Assembly (NCBI RefSeq): GCF_026162365.1
Contig: NZ_JAOANW010000004.1
Span: forward strand, 1 to 64,000
Origin: Nitratireductor luteus
Lineage (GTDB): Bacteria > Pseudomonadota > Alphaproteobacteria > Rhizobiales > Rhizobiaceae
Direction: 5' to 3'
Length of the DNA stretch: 64,000 nucleotides
In this document: positions 1 through 7,852 of the stretch, one piece after another
How positions within the stretch are numbered: position 1 is the first letter of the stretch
Layout: each line of letters begins with the position of its first letter
Notes under the pieces: generated by a model
What the model saw: only the letters and a program-made list of their open reading frames with translations
What the model was told of the DNA's origin: nothing
Database searches by the model: none
Translations under genes and position numbers: made by a program

Positions 1-44
1 TCTTCCCTGCAGCCCCTTTTTCCCGTTGGGTGTGGGGGCGGGCG

Positions 45-63
45 CCCCCCCCCCCCCCCCCCC
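45..63. repeat. 19-base C homopolymer at the window edge
   Basis: An uninterrupted run of 19 C follows a G/C-rich stretch right after the start of the window. Such runs are unusual in coding-dense alphaproteobacterial DNA and often mark a contig end or a sequencing error. The dispersed repeat begins just after it. Confidence 0.8.
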
Positions 64-76
64 ACCGCTCCATCCG

Positions 77-140
77 CTTGTTTCCGCATTTATGCGGACG
101 CCGGGTGACTCCACCTGACGGCAAAATGCTATAGCGCTTC
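77..140. repeat. Dispersed intergenic palindrome, copy 1 (partial)
   Basis: This stretch matches the repeat at 24.7 kb: both contain a CTTGTT..CCGCA.TTA.GCGG block, then a GGTG..TCCACCTGAC palindrome, then GCAAAATG and TAGCGC. Its left part is missing where the poly-C run begins. It overlaps the 3' end of the aminotransferase gene by a few codons. Similar palindromic units lie between genes in rhizobia; a role as transcript end or mRNA stabiliser is inference. Confidence 0.6.
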
Positions 141-1607
141 CGCAAGGACGGGAGGGCAAACCGCGTCCGCCCTGTGCCTGAACCGGGCCGTTGTCGGATC
201 GAAGTCGTAAGTCTCGACGAGGTTTTCCGCTTCGTGCGAAAGCGTGTCGACCGCTTCGATGATCTGGTCAGCGCGCTTGTCGCTCATCAGGTAGCTGAAA
301 TTGAGGCGCACCCAGCCGGGTTTTTCCATCTCACGGCCTGCGCGGATCTCTGCAAGAAGGGCGTGCGAGCGCCTCTCGTCGATGCCCAGCAGCGCATGGG
401 CGTAAGGGCCGGCGCAGGCACAGCCGCCGCGCGCCTGCACCCCATATTTGTCGCTCAGCATGCGCGTGAAGAGCTGCTGGTGGATATGGGTGCCGCCGGC
501 GGCGCGGACCCGGAAGGAAAAGATCGGCAGGGCCTTTGCCTGCCCGTTACCAAGAAGCTCGATATGCGGGTTTTGCGACCAGCGCGCCAATGCGCGCTCG
601 CGAAGGGCCTGGTCCCGTGCGTCGATGAAGTCCTGCCCGACCGCGTTCTTGACGATCAGCGCGAGCGCGGCGCGGACATCGCCGACCACATTGGGCGTGC
701 CGGCCTCTTCCCGTGCGGCGATGGAGGCGGAATAATCGTGCCCCCAGGGAGAAACGAAGGTGACCGACCCGCCGCCCGGCGCGGTCGGACGGTTGGTGCG
801 CACTATGTCGTCGCGCAGGACCAGGACGCCGGTGGCGCCGGGGCCGCCGGGAAATTTGTGCGGCGAAAAGACGATGGCGTCCTTTGCCTCGGCGGCTCCG
901 GACTTCATGTCCATGGCGAGATATGGCGCACCGCCGGCATAGTCCCAGATGGCCAGCGCGCCGGCCGACTTCAGCACCTGCGTCACCGCATCGGTGTCGG
1001 TCAGGATCCCGGTGACATTCGAGGCGGCGGAGAATGCGCCCACCTTGAGCGCTGCATCGCGATTGGCTTCCAGAGCCGTAGCGAGCGCTTCAAGGTCGGG
1101 CCCGCCGCGAGCCGCCTCGGGAATGGCGACGATCTCTGCCCCGCTTTCCCGCCATGGCAGGATGTTGGAATGGTGCTCGTATGGGCCGATGAAGACGACC
1201 GCCCGCTGGCCGCCCGCGACCATCTGCGGAATCTGCAGCAGGCGGACCAGCTTGTTTATGCCCGCAGTCGCGCCCGAACCGCAGAAGACGACGCTTGTCC
1301 GCTCGCCTGCCTTCACGCTTTCCGTCACGATCCGCCGCGCTTCCTCGCGCAGCCGGGTTGAATAGGAGCCGCAGAAGGAGGCTTCGGTGTGGCTGTTTGC
1401 ATAGTAGGGAAGCACGCGCTCACGCACGAAATCCTCGACCTGTGCCAGCGCCCGTCCAGACGCCACGTAATCGGCATAGATCAGCGGCTTTTGCCCGAAC
1501 GGGCCGTCGATCATCGCGCTCTCGCCGATCAGCCCCGCGTGAAGTCGCTCGGGCAGGTTCTCGCCTGCAAGACCGTTTGCAAAATCGTCGAGCACACCGC
1601 TAGCCAT
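129..1607 (-). CDS. Class V (cysteine desulfurase-like) PLP aminotransferase
   Basis: Encodes about 492 residues of a fold-type I PLP enzyme. A GSGATAGINK cofactor-phosphate segment lies near residues 110-119, the PLP-pairing aspartate is D222 in IWDYAGG, and the Schiff-base lysine is K251 in SPHKFPGG. A Cys-rich GGCACAGPYAH segment near the C-terminus resembles the catalytic-cysteine loop of SufS/Csd proteins, but the protein is longer than typical desulfurases and no Fe-S assembly genes are near. The ATG at 1607 has GGAGG upstream; the frame stays open to 1652. The gene is divergent from an Lrp-type regulator, which may control it. The substrate (selenocysteine or cysteine lyase, kynureninase-like or other) cannot be told. 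Confidence 0.85.
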   Translation of the reverse strand: MASGVLDDFANGLAGENLPERLHAGLIGESAMIDGPFGQKPLIYADYVASGRALAQVEDFVRERVLPYYANSHTEASFCGSYSTRLREEARRIVTESVKAGERTSVVFCGSGATAGINKLVRLLQIPQMVAGGQRAVVFIGPYEHHSNILPWRESGAEIVAIPEAARGGPDLEALATALEANRDAALKVGAFSAASNVTGILTDTDAVTQVLKSAGALAIWDYAGGAPYLAMDMKSGAAEAKDAIVFSPHKFPGGPGATGVLVLRDDIVRTNRPTAPGGGSVTFVSPWGHDYSASIAAREEAGTPNVVGDVRAALALIVKNAVGQDFIDARDQALRERALARWSQNPHIELLGNGQAKALPIFSFRVRAAGGTHIHQQLFTRMLSDKYGVQARGGCACAGPYAHALLGIDERRSHALLAEIRAGREMEKPGWVRLNFSYLMSDKRADQIIEAVDTLSHEAENLVETYDFDPTTARFRHRADAVCPPVLAEAL

Positions 1608-1715
1608 CGATCTTTCGCCTCCATCCAACACGAGAAGGAAAGGATCGCACATGGATCGGCAATCAAAAGCAGAATAAAACTTGAGGTATGTCGAAATATC
1701 AGATCAAATGACAAC

Positions 1716-2180
1716 ATGAAGGCAGAAAAACTAGATCAATTTGACCTGAAGATATTGCGCACGCTTCAACGCGACGCCTCGCTGTCGCAGCGTGACCTCG
1801 CAGACCGGGTGGGGCTGTCGCAAAATGCCTGCTGGCGCCGCCTCCGCGCGCTGGAGGAGAAGGGAGTCATCGTCGGACGCACCTTGCGGCTCGACCGCGA
1901 CAGGCTGGGCCTGGGCCTCGTCGTCTTCGTGATGGTCAAGACCCGGCACCACTCCGCGTCCTGGCTTCAGACTTTCCGCCAGCACGTCTCCAGCATCCCC
2001 GAGATTGTGGACTTCTTCCGCATCGGCGGCGACTACGATTACATGCTGCGTATCGTGACGACGGACATGGCGAGCTACGATACCGTCTATCAGCGGCTCA
2101 TCCAGAAAGTGGAGCTCGATACGGTGACTTCCTATTTCGCCATGGAGGCAATTGAGGAGCGCCGGCCCCTGCCGATATGA
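1716..2180 (+). CDS. Lrp/AsnC-family transcriptional regulator
   Basis: A 154-residue protein with an N-terminal winged helix-turn-helix (FDLKILRTLQRDASLSQRDL, then the recognition helix in LSQNACWRRLRALE) and a C-terminal RAM/AsnC ligand-binding domain (GGDYDYMLRIVTTDM). The frame is open far upstream, but the ATG at 1716 matches the family start. The divergent aminotransferase gene starts 108 bp away, so these proteins may form an amino-acid-responsive pair, as is common for Lrp paralogues. The effector is unknown. Confidence 0.9.
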   Translation: MKAEKLDQFDLKILRTLQRDASLSQRDLADRVGLSQNACWRRLRALEEKGVIVGRTLRLDRDRLGLGLVVFVMVKTRHHSASWLQTFRQHVSSIPEIVDFFRIGGDYDYMLRIVTTDMASYDTVYQRLIQKVELDTVTSYFAMEAIEERRPLPI

Positions 2181-2315
2181 GCGTTCCTTTGGCCTTTGCG
2201 GTCGGCGGACCGGTCTAGAGAAATTTCAGGAAAAGTGGGAGCTGGTTTTCCATCCGGAATTGCGTGAAAATCAAACAGTCGGATCATTTGACCGTTTCCG
2301 TGTAGGGCAGCCGCC

Positions 2316-3599
2316 TCAGACGATCCCGCCGCCGCTGCCCTCTACTGCGGGACGGCTGTCGGTGATCCTTTTGCGGTAGGAACTGGCCCGGTAGGTGGCG
2401 ACCGGGTCGACCGCGCCGCCGGCCTTCAGCCGAGCGCTGGCAAGAATGGGCTCGACATCGGTGCGGAAGGCTTTCTTGAGCGTCTCGCTCGCCATCAAGG
2501 CATCATTCGCCTCCTGCGCTCTGATGAGCGCCTGTCGGTCGACCAGCAGCGCCTGCGCATAGGCGCGCCGCACCTCGCTGGCTGAAACCATCAGGCTTTC
2601 GATCGGGTCCGTCACGTTGTGGCTCTGGTCGAGCATATGGGCCGGCTGGAAACCCGGCGCGTCGCGCCGTTCCGCCTCGACCAGCTCGTTGAAGACCAGG
2701 AACAGCCGGTAGGGATCGATCGAGCCGGCGTCGAGATCGTCGTCGCCATATTTGGAATCGTTGAAGTGAAAGCCGCCCAGCTTGCCGAACTGGATCAACC
2801 GCGAGACGATCATTTCGATATTCACGTTCGGTGCGTGATGGCCGAGATCGACGAGGCAGTAGGCTTTCGGCCCAAGCTCCTTGGCGATGAGGTAATTCGT
2901 GCCCCAGTCCTGCACGACCGTCGAATAGAAGGCCGGTTCGTAGATCTTGTGCTCGGTGAAGACGCGCCAGTCCTCGGGCAGGGCGGCATAGACGGTCTTC
3001 ATCGAGCTCAGGTAGCGCTCGAATGCCCGGGCCAAATCGCTCTGACCGGGGAAATTCGAACCGTCGCCGATCCACACCGTCAAGGCCTTGGAGCCGATCG
3101 CCTCGCCGATCTCGATACATTCGAGATTGTGCTCGATGGCCTGCTGACGCGTCGCGGCGTCCGTGTGCGACAGCGAGCCGAATTTGTAGGAATGACGCTG
3201 GCCCGGCTGATCCTGAAACGTGTTGGAGTTGATGGCGTCGAAGCCCAGGCCGAAACGGGACGCTGCTTCCTTCAGGGACTGCGGGTCGGCCCTGTCCCAG
3301 GGGATGTGCAGCGAAATCGTCGGCGTGGCGCGCGTCAGTTGATGGATGACGGCGCAGTCCTCGATCTTGTCGAATATGTTGCGCGGCTCGCCGGGACCGG
3401 GAAAGCGCGCGAAGCGCGTGCCCCCAGTGCCTACGCCCCAGGAGGGAATGGCGATGCCGAAGGCGGCGGCCTTGTCACGGATCTCATCGATCGACACGCC
3501 GTGTCGGTCGAGCTTCTCACCGAGCGCGGCGTAATCGCGATCGAGGCCGGTCAGTCGGGCGGCGTTCTCGCGCTCACTGCTGTCGATGATGTCCTGCAT
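2316..3599 (-). CDS. rhaI: L-rhamnose isomerase, RhaI type (L-rhamnose catabolism isomerase)
   Basis: About 427 residues. It converts L-rhamnose to L-rhamnulose in the cytoplasm, the first catabolic step after uptake. The (beta/alpha)8 metal-binding signature segments are visible: WGVGTGGTRFARFPG, HIPWDRAD, FTEHKIYEPAF, LVDLGHHAPN and GFHFNDSKYGDDDLDAGS. It is the Pseudomonas/rhizobial type, not E. coli RhaA. The ATG at 3599 sits 7 bp after the rhaD stop, so the two are co-transcribed; a longer in-frame start at 3644 would overlap rhaD. Confidence 0.95.
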   Translation of the reverse strand: MQDIIDSSERENAARLTGLDRDYAALGEKLDRHGVSIDEIRDKAAAFGIAIPSWGVGTGGTRFARFPGPGEPRNIFDKIEDCAVIHQLTRATPTISLHIPWDRADPQSLKEAASRFGLGFDAINSNTFQDQPGQRHSYKFGSLSHTDAATRQQAIEHNLECIEIGEAIGSKALTVWIGDGSNFPGQSDLARAFERYLSSMKTVYAALPEDWRVFTEHKIYEPAFYSTVVQDWGTNYLIAKELGPKAYCLVDLGHHAPNVNIEMIVSRLIQFGKLGGFHFNDSKYGDDDLDAGSIDPYRLFLVFNELVEAERRDAPGFQPAHMLDQSHNVTDPIESLMVSASEVRRAYAQALLVDRQALIRAQEANDALMASETLKKAFRTDVEPILASARLKAGGAVDPVATYRASSYRKRITDSRPAVEGSGGGIV

Positions 3600-3606
3600 G
3601 GTTCCC

Positions 3607-5709
3607 TCAGCGCGTGAAAGATTGTGCATTGCCGGCATCGACATTCACGATGTTGCCGGTCGATTTCGCCGCCATGTCGGAAACGAAGAAATAGATGGCC
3701 TCGGCGATGTCTTCAGGAAGGACGCTGCGCTTGAGCAGCGAGCGCTTGCGGTAGTGCTCCTCCAGCTCGTCCGGGCTCATATTATAGGCCGCCGCACGCT
3801 GTTCGCGCCACTCGCTCGACCAGATTTTCGAGCCGCGCAGCACTGCGTCCGGATTGACCGTGTTGACGCGAATGCCGAATTCGGCGCCCTCCAGAGCAAG
3901 GCAACGGGCGAGGTGGATTTCGGCAGCCTTGGCCGTGCAATAGGCGGCGGCGTTGGGCGAGGCTGCAAGCCCGTTCTTTGAGGCGACAAAGACGATCGAG
4001 CCGCCATTGGCCTGCGCTTTCATGAGACGGAATCCCTCGCGCGCGACGAGGAAATAGCCCGTCGACAGGATATCCATGTTGCGGTTCCACATGGCAAGAT
4101 CAGTCTCGTCGATGGGAGCCGACGAGGAAATTCCGGCATTGGAGACGAGAATGTCGAGCCCGCCATATTCGCGCGCCATCGCCGTGAACGCGTCGGCCGT
4201 TTCGCTCTCCGATGTGACATCAAGCCTGACGGTGCGCACCACATCCGCCGAATGCCGGCCGGAAAGCTCGGCCTCGGCGGCTTCGAGGGCGGTCTCGTCG
4301 ATATCGGCCAGCATCACGCAGGCGCCGTCCGCCAGAAGCCGCTCGGCCGTCGCCTTGCCGATGCCGCCGGCGCCGCCGGTGATCAGCGCCACCCTGCCGG
4401 CCAGCGGGCGGGGCTTCGGCATGCGCTGCAGCTTGGCCTCCTCCAGCACCCAGTATTCGATGTCGAAGGCTTCCTTCTCCGGCAGTCCCATATAGGATGA
4501 GACGCTGGAGGCGCCGCGCATGACATTGATGGCGTTGACGTAGAACTCAGCGGAAATTCGCGCAGTCGCCTTGTCCTTGGCGAAAGTCAGCATGCCGACG
4601 CCGGGTACCAGATAGACCACCGCATTGGGGTCGCGCATCGGCGGGCTGTCGGGTTCCTTGCAGCGTTCATAATAGGCGGCGTGGCCTTGGCGATAGGCCT
4701 CCAGCGCCGCGTCGAGCCTGGCGACGGTCTTGTCGATATCCGGCTTTTCCGGATCGAAATCGATGACGAGCGGGCTGATCTTGGTGCGCAGGAAATGATC
4801 CGGGCAACTGGTGCCGAGCGCCGCCAGCTTCTCCATGTCGCGCGCGGCGATGAATTCCAGCACCGCAGGCTGATCGTCGAAATGTCCCACCTTGAACTGT
4901 GACGACGAAATCTTGCCGCGGATGATCGGCATCAGCCGCGCCGCTATGGCCTGGCGCTCGGCCTCAGCCAGCGTTTTTCGCACGGGTCCGCCAAAGGCGG
5001 GCTTGCCTTCGCTCTCGGCCGCGAACCATTCGATGGCGCGGTTGATGATTTCTACGGTCGTCTCATAGCATTCGCGCGCCGTGTCGCCCCAGGTGAAGAG
5101 CCCGTGGCTTTCCAGCACGACGCCCCTGGCATCGGGGTTATCCTGGCAGAATTTCTCCAGCCACAGGCCGAGCTCGAAGCCGGGCCGTTTCCATGGCAGC
5201 CACCCGATCTCACTGCCGTAGATTTTTCGGGTCAGTTCCCTGCTGTCCTTCGCCGCGGCGATGGCGATGACGGCGTCGGGATGCATGTGGTCGACATGCT
5301 TCTTCGGCACGAAGGCGTGCAGCGGCGTGTCGATGGAGGCGGCGCGGGGATTGAGGTTGAAGGTGCAGTGCGGCAGGTAGCCGACCATCTCGTCTTCGTG
5401 CTCGACCCCGCGGTAGAGCCCTTTCAGCGCCTGCAGCTTGTCCATATAGAGCGTGGCGAAACCGTCCATGCCAATGGTGCCGACATCGCCGCCGGATCCC
5501 TTCACCCACAGCACTTCGACCTCGTCTCCGATGAGCGGGTCCCTCTCCATCGCCTTTGCCGAGGTGTTGCCGCCGCCGTAATTGGTGATGCGCTTGTCGG
5601 AGCCGAGCAGGTTGGAGCGGTACAGAAGACGCTCCGGCTCGCTCATGGACTGCGCCTTCGCCTCGTCCCAAAGGTTGGCAAGCCGCGTGCCGTCGCGCGT
5701 ATCGAGCAT
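3607..5709 (-). CDS. rhaD: Bifunctional rhamnulose-1-phosphate aldolase / short-chain dehydrogenase
   Basis: About 700 residues in two parts. The N-terminal class II aldolase domain (roughly 1-400) has a His-rich metal site near residues 138-143 (KKHVDHMH) and a GGGNTS phosphate-binding segment near 45-50. The C-terminal SDR domain starts near 430 with TGGAGGIGKA and has a YCTAK catalytic Tyr/Lys pair. The first half splits L-rhamnulose-1-phosphate to DHAP and L-lactaldehyde; the second half probably oxidises lactaldehyde. This fusion is the known rhizobial RhaD form. The ATG at 5709 has a GAGGAATTC-type site upstream. It heads the minus-strand rhaDI operon and is divergent from rhaR. Confidence 0.95.
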   Translation of the reverse strand: MLDTRDGTRLANLWDEAKAQSMSEPERLLYRSNLLGSDKRITNYGGGNTSAKAMERDPLIGDEVEVLWVKGSGGDVGTIGMDGFATLYMDKLQALKGLYRGVEHEDEMVGYLPHCTFNLNPRAASIDTPLHAFVPKKHVDHMHPDAVIAIAAAKDSRELTRKIYGSEIGWLPWKRPGFELGLWLEKFCQDNPDARGVVLESHGLFTWGDTARECYETTVEIINRAIEWFAAESEGKPAFGGPVRKTLAEAERQAIAARLMPIIRGKISSSQFKVGHFDDQPAVLEFIAARDMEKLAALGTSCPDHFLRTKISPLVIDFDPEKPDIDKTVARLDAALEAYRQGHAAYYERCKEPDSPPMRDPNAVVYLVPGVGMLTFAKDKATARISAEFYVNAINVMRGASSVSSYMGLPEKEAFDIEYWVLEEAKLQRMPKPRPLAGRVALITGGAGGIGKATAERLLADGACVMLADIDETALEAAEAELSGRHSADVVRTVRLDVTSESETADAFTAMAREYGGLDILVSNAGISSSAPIDETDLAMWNRNMDILSTGYFLVAREGFRLMKAQANGGSIVFVASKNGLAASPNAAAYCTAKAAEIHLARCLALEGAEFGIRVNTVNPDAVLRGSKIWSSEWREQRAAAYNMSPDELEEHYRKRSLLKRSVLPEDIAEAIYFFVSDMAAKSTGNIVNVDAGNAQSFTR

Positions 5710-5780
5710 GAATTCCTCCCTTGCAGCACCCGTTGAAGGCGCACATCCTTTCCCGCAAGGTCTCAAACGGGGCCTGCAAT

Positions 5781-5799
5781 GTCAATCAGAAACGATCAA
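5781..5799 (+). promoter_or_regulatory. Putative RhaR operator, site 1
   Basis: GTCAATCAGAAACGATCAA lies in the rhaD-rhaR intergenic region. Its inverted near-copy is 52 bp away, centre to centre, at 5833-5851. DeoR-family repressors bind paired sites of this kind; assignment to RhaR is inference from position. Confidence 0.5.
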
Positions 5800-5832
5800 C
5801 TACGATCATTGTGCGTTGCAATATGCGCTAAA

Positions 5833-5851
5833 TTGATCAGAAATGATTGAC
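5833..5851 (-). promoter_or_regulatory. Putative RhaR operator, site 2 (inverted)
   Basis: TTGATCAGAAATGATTGAC is the reverse complement of site 1 apart from the central four bases and one arm base, keeping GTCAATCA-N4-YGATCAA. It ends 43 bp before the rhaR ATG, so occupation would block rhaR and the downstream transport operon. Confidence 0.5.
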
Positions 5852-5894
5852 AATGCGCGTTTCCAATGCGCTAATCGGCACACAGGGAGGAAGC

Positions 5895-6704
5895 ATGCAC
5901 GAGAAAGAGCGCCATCGGATCATCTTGTCCGCGGTCCAGGAAAAGCCGGTCGTGACCGTGCAGGAGATCGTGGAGATGACGAGCTCGTCGGAAGCCACGG
6001 TCCGCCGCGACATCGCCGCCTTGCATGTGCAGCAGCGGCTGAGGCGCGTGCGCGGCGGGGCGGAGGCGCTGACGCCGCCGCAGGTGATCGGTCTTGCCGG
6101 GCGGCCCTTCCGCGTCAACGAGACGATGCACGCCGGCATGAAGCGCGCCATCGCGCAGAAGGCGGTCGAACTGTGCACCGATGGCGAGCCGATCATCATC
6201 AATGGCGGCACGACGACCTTTCAGATGGTGCACTATTTGGCGGCGCGGCGCATGCCCATTCTCACCAACTCATTCGCCATCGCCGATCATCTTCTCAAAC
6301 ATTCGAAGAACACGGTGGTGCTGCCCGGCGGCACGATCTACCGCGAACAGAACATTGTCCTTTCGCCCTTCGACAACGACGTGACGCGCAATTTCTATGC
6401 AAAGCGCATGTTCATGGGCGCGCAAGGGCTGGGGCCGCTCGGCCTCATGGAAGGCGATCCGCTTCTGATCCAGGCCGAGCAGAAACTGATCGACCAGGCC
6501 GACGAACTGATCGTTCTGGTCGATTCCACGAAATTCCGTCAGCGCTCGAGCCTCATCCTGTGCGGGCTGGAGCGCATTTCGACCGTCATCACCGATGACG
6601 GCGTGGAGGAGCGCGAGGCGAGAATGCTCGAAGAAGCGGGCGTCCGGCTGATCGTCGCTCCGATACCGGAAAAGGACAGGGAGGTATCTTCGCTGCCGGC
6701 GTGA
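5895..6704 (+). CDS. rhaR: DeoR-family regulator of rhamnose catabolism
   Basis: A 269-residue DeoR-type regulator. The N-terminal helix-turn-helix is seen in HRIILSAVQEKPVVTVQEIVE and SSSEATVRRDIAAL, followed by a sugar-phosphate-isomerase-like sensor domain (NGGTTTFQMV, GGTIYREQN). It is divergent from rhaDI and leads the rhaSTPQK genes, the arrangement of the Rhizobium leguminosarum rha locus, where the DeoR protein represses until rhamnose is metabolised. The ATG at 5895 has GGGAGGAAGC upstream and fits the family start better than the in-frame ATG at 5847. Confidence 0.9.
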   Translation: MHEKERHRIILSAVQEKPVVTVQEIVEMTSSSEATVRRDIAALHVQQRLRRVRGGAEALTPPQVIGLAGRPFRVNETMHAGMKRAIAQKAVELCTDGEPIIINGGTTTFQMVHYLAARRMPILTNSFAIADHLLKHSKNTVVLPGGTIYREQNIVLSPFDNDVTRNFYAKRMFMGAQGLGPLGLMEGDPLLIQAEQKLIDQADELIVLVDSTKFRQRSSLILCGLERISTVITDDGVEEREARMLEEAGVRLIVAPIPEKDREVSSLPA

Positions 6705-6762
6705 GGGGAGGTCTCACCCGCGGCGCTGATGGAACACAACCAACGTTTGAGGGAGGACTTTG

Positions 6763-7761
6763 ATGAGACTTTTCGGGAAACTAATGGCGGCGGCTGCCAT
6801 GTCCGTCGCATTCACGCTCAATCCGGCGCAGGCGCAGGATGACGTCAAGATCGCGCTGGTGGTCAAGGCGCTCGGCATCGGCTTCTTCGAAGCGGCCAAT
6901 GAAGGCGCCAAGGAGGCCGCCGAGGAACTGGGCGGCGTCGAAATCATCTATACCGGCCCCACCGACACCACGGCGGAGGGCCAGATCGAGGTCATCAACT
7001 CGCTGATCGCCCAGAATGTCGACGCCATCGCTGTCTCGGCCAACGACCGGGACGCACTGGTGCCGACGCTCAAGAAGGCGATGCAGCGCGGCATCACGGT
7101 GATCTCCTGGGATTCGGGCGTGGCGCCGGAAGGCCGGCAGATGCACCTCAACCCTTCGTCCAACGCGCTGATCGGTGAAATGTGCGTCAAGATGGCCGCC
7201 GAGCACCTGCCGGAAGGCGGTGGCGACGTTGCCATCCTGTCGGCTTCCGCGACGGCCACCAACCAGAACATCTGGATCGAGGAGATGAAGAAGGTCCTGC
7301 CGAACTATCCGGGCGTCAATATCGTCGCCACGGTCTATGGCGACGATCTGGCCGACAAATCCTATCGCGAGGCGCAGGGCCTCATCCAGTCCTATCCGGA
7401 CCTGAAGGCGATCATCGCCCCCACCTCGGTCGGCATCGTCGCGGCCGCGCAGGCCGTCACCGATGCCGGCAAGGCGGGCGAGATCAACGTCACCGGACTC
7501 GGCCTGCCGTCGGAAATGGCCGGCCACGTAAAGTCCGGCGCGTCGAAAAGCTTCGCCATCTGGAATCCCATCGACCTTGGATATTCGGCCACCATGATCG
7601 CCTACAATCTGGCGACCGAAAAGGCCACGGCCGAACCGGGCGCCGAAATCCCTATGGGCCGCATAGGTTCGGTGAAGCTCGACGACAACAATGAGGGCGC
7701 AATGGCCGAACCCTTCGTCTACGACGCGTCGAACATCGACGACTTCAAGGACATATTCTGA
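6763..7761 (+). CDS. rhaS: Rhamnose ABC transporter, periplasmic substrate-binding protein
   Basis: About 332 residues with a signal peptide (MAAAAMSVAFTLNPAQAQ, cut after AQA) and a periplasmic-binding type I fold: TGPTDTTAEGQIEVINSL, ISWDSGVAPEG and QNIWIEEM are typical of rhamnose/autoinducer-2 family sugar binders. It delivers L-rhamnose to the RhaPQT complex. The ATG at 6763 has GGGAGGA upstream; a TTG one codon earlier is also in frame. A strong hairpin follows the stop, which would favour excess production of the binding protein over the membrane parts. Confidence 0.93.
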   Translation: MRLFGKLMAAAAMSVAFTLNPAQAQDDVKIALVVKALGIGFFEAANEGAKEAAEELGGVEIIYTGPTDTTAEGQIEVINSLIAQNVDAIAVSANDRDALVPTLKKAMQRGITVISWDSGVAPEGRQMHLNPSSNALIGEMCVKMAAEHLPEGGGDVAILSASATATNQNIWIEEMKKVLPNYPGVNIVATVYGDDLADKSYREAQGLIQSYPDLKAIIAPTSVGIVAAAQAVTDAGKAGEINVTGLGLPSEMAGHVKSGASKSFAIWNPIDLGYSATMIAYNLATEKATAEPGAEIPMGRIGSVKLDDNNEGAMAEPFVYDASNIDDFKDIF

Positions 7762-7774
7762 TCGGACAAGCATT

Positions 7775-7806
7775 CCCCGACCGCCTGCTACGGCAGGCGG
7801 TCGGGG
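7775..7806 (+). terminator. Perfect 14-bp stem hairpin between rhaS and rhaT
   Basis: CCCCGACCGCCTGC, a TACG loop and the exact reverse complement form a very stable stem-loop 14 bases after the rhaS stop. No T tract follows, so it is more likely a 3' stabiliser or attenuating structure than a full stop. Confidence 0.75.
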
Positions 7807-7852
7807 CAGCTTCACAACGGATTTCAGGCAGATCTGGAGCGCCCGCCGCATC

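Noticed and set aside
174-1361. Plus-strand frame of 395 codons opposite the aminotransferase
   Set aside because: It is a reverse-strand shadow: the minus strand has clear PLP motifs, while this frame shows no family and is Arg/Ala-rich from GC bias.
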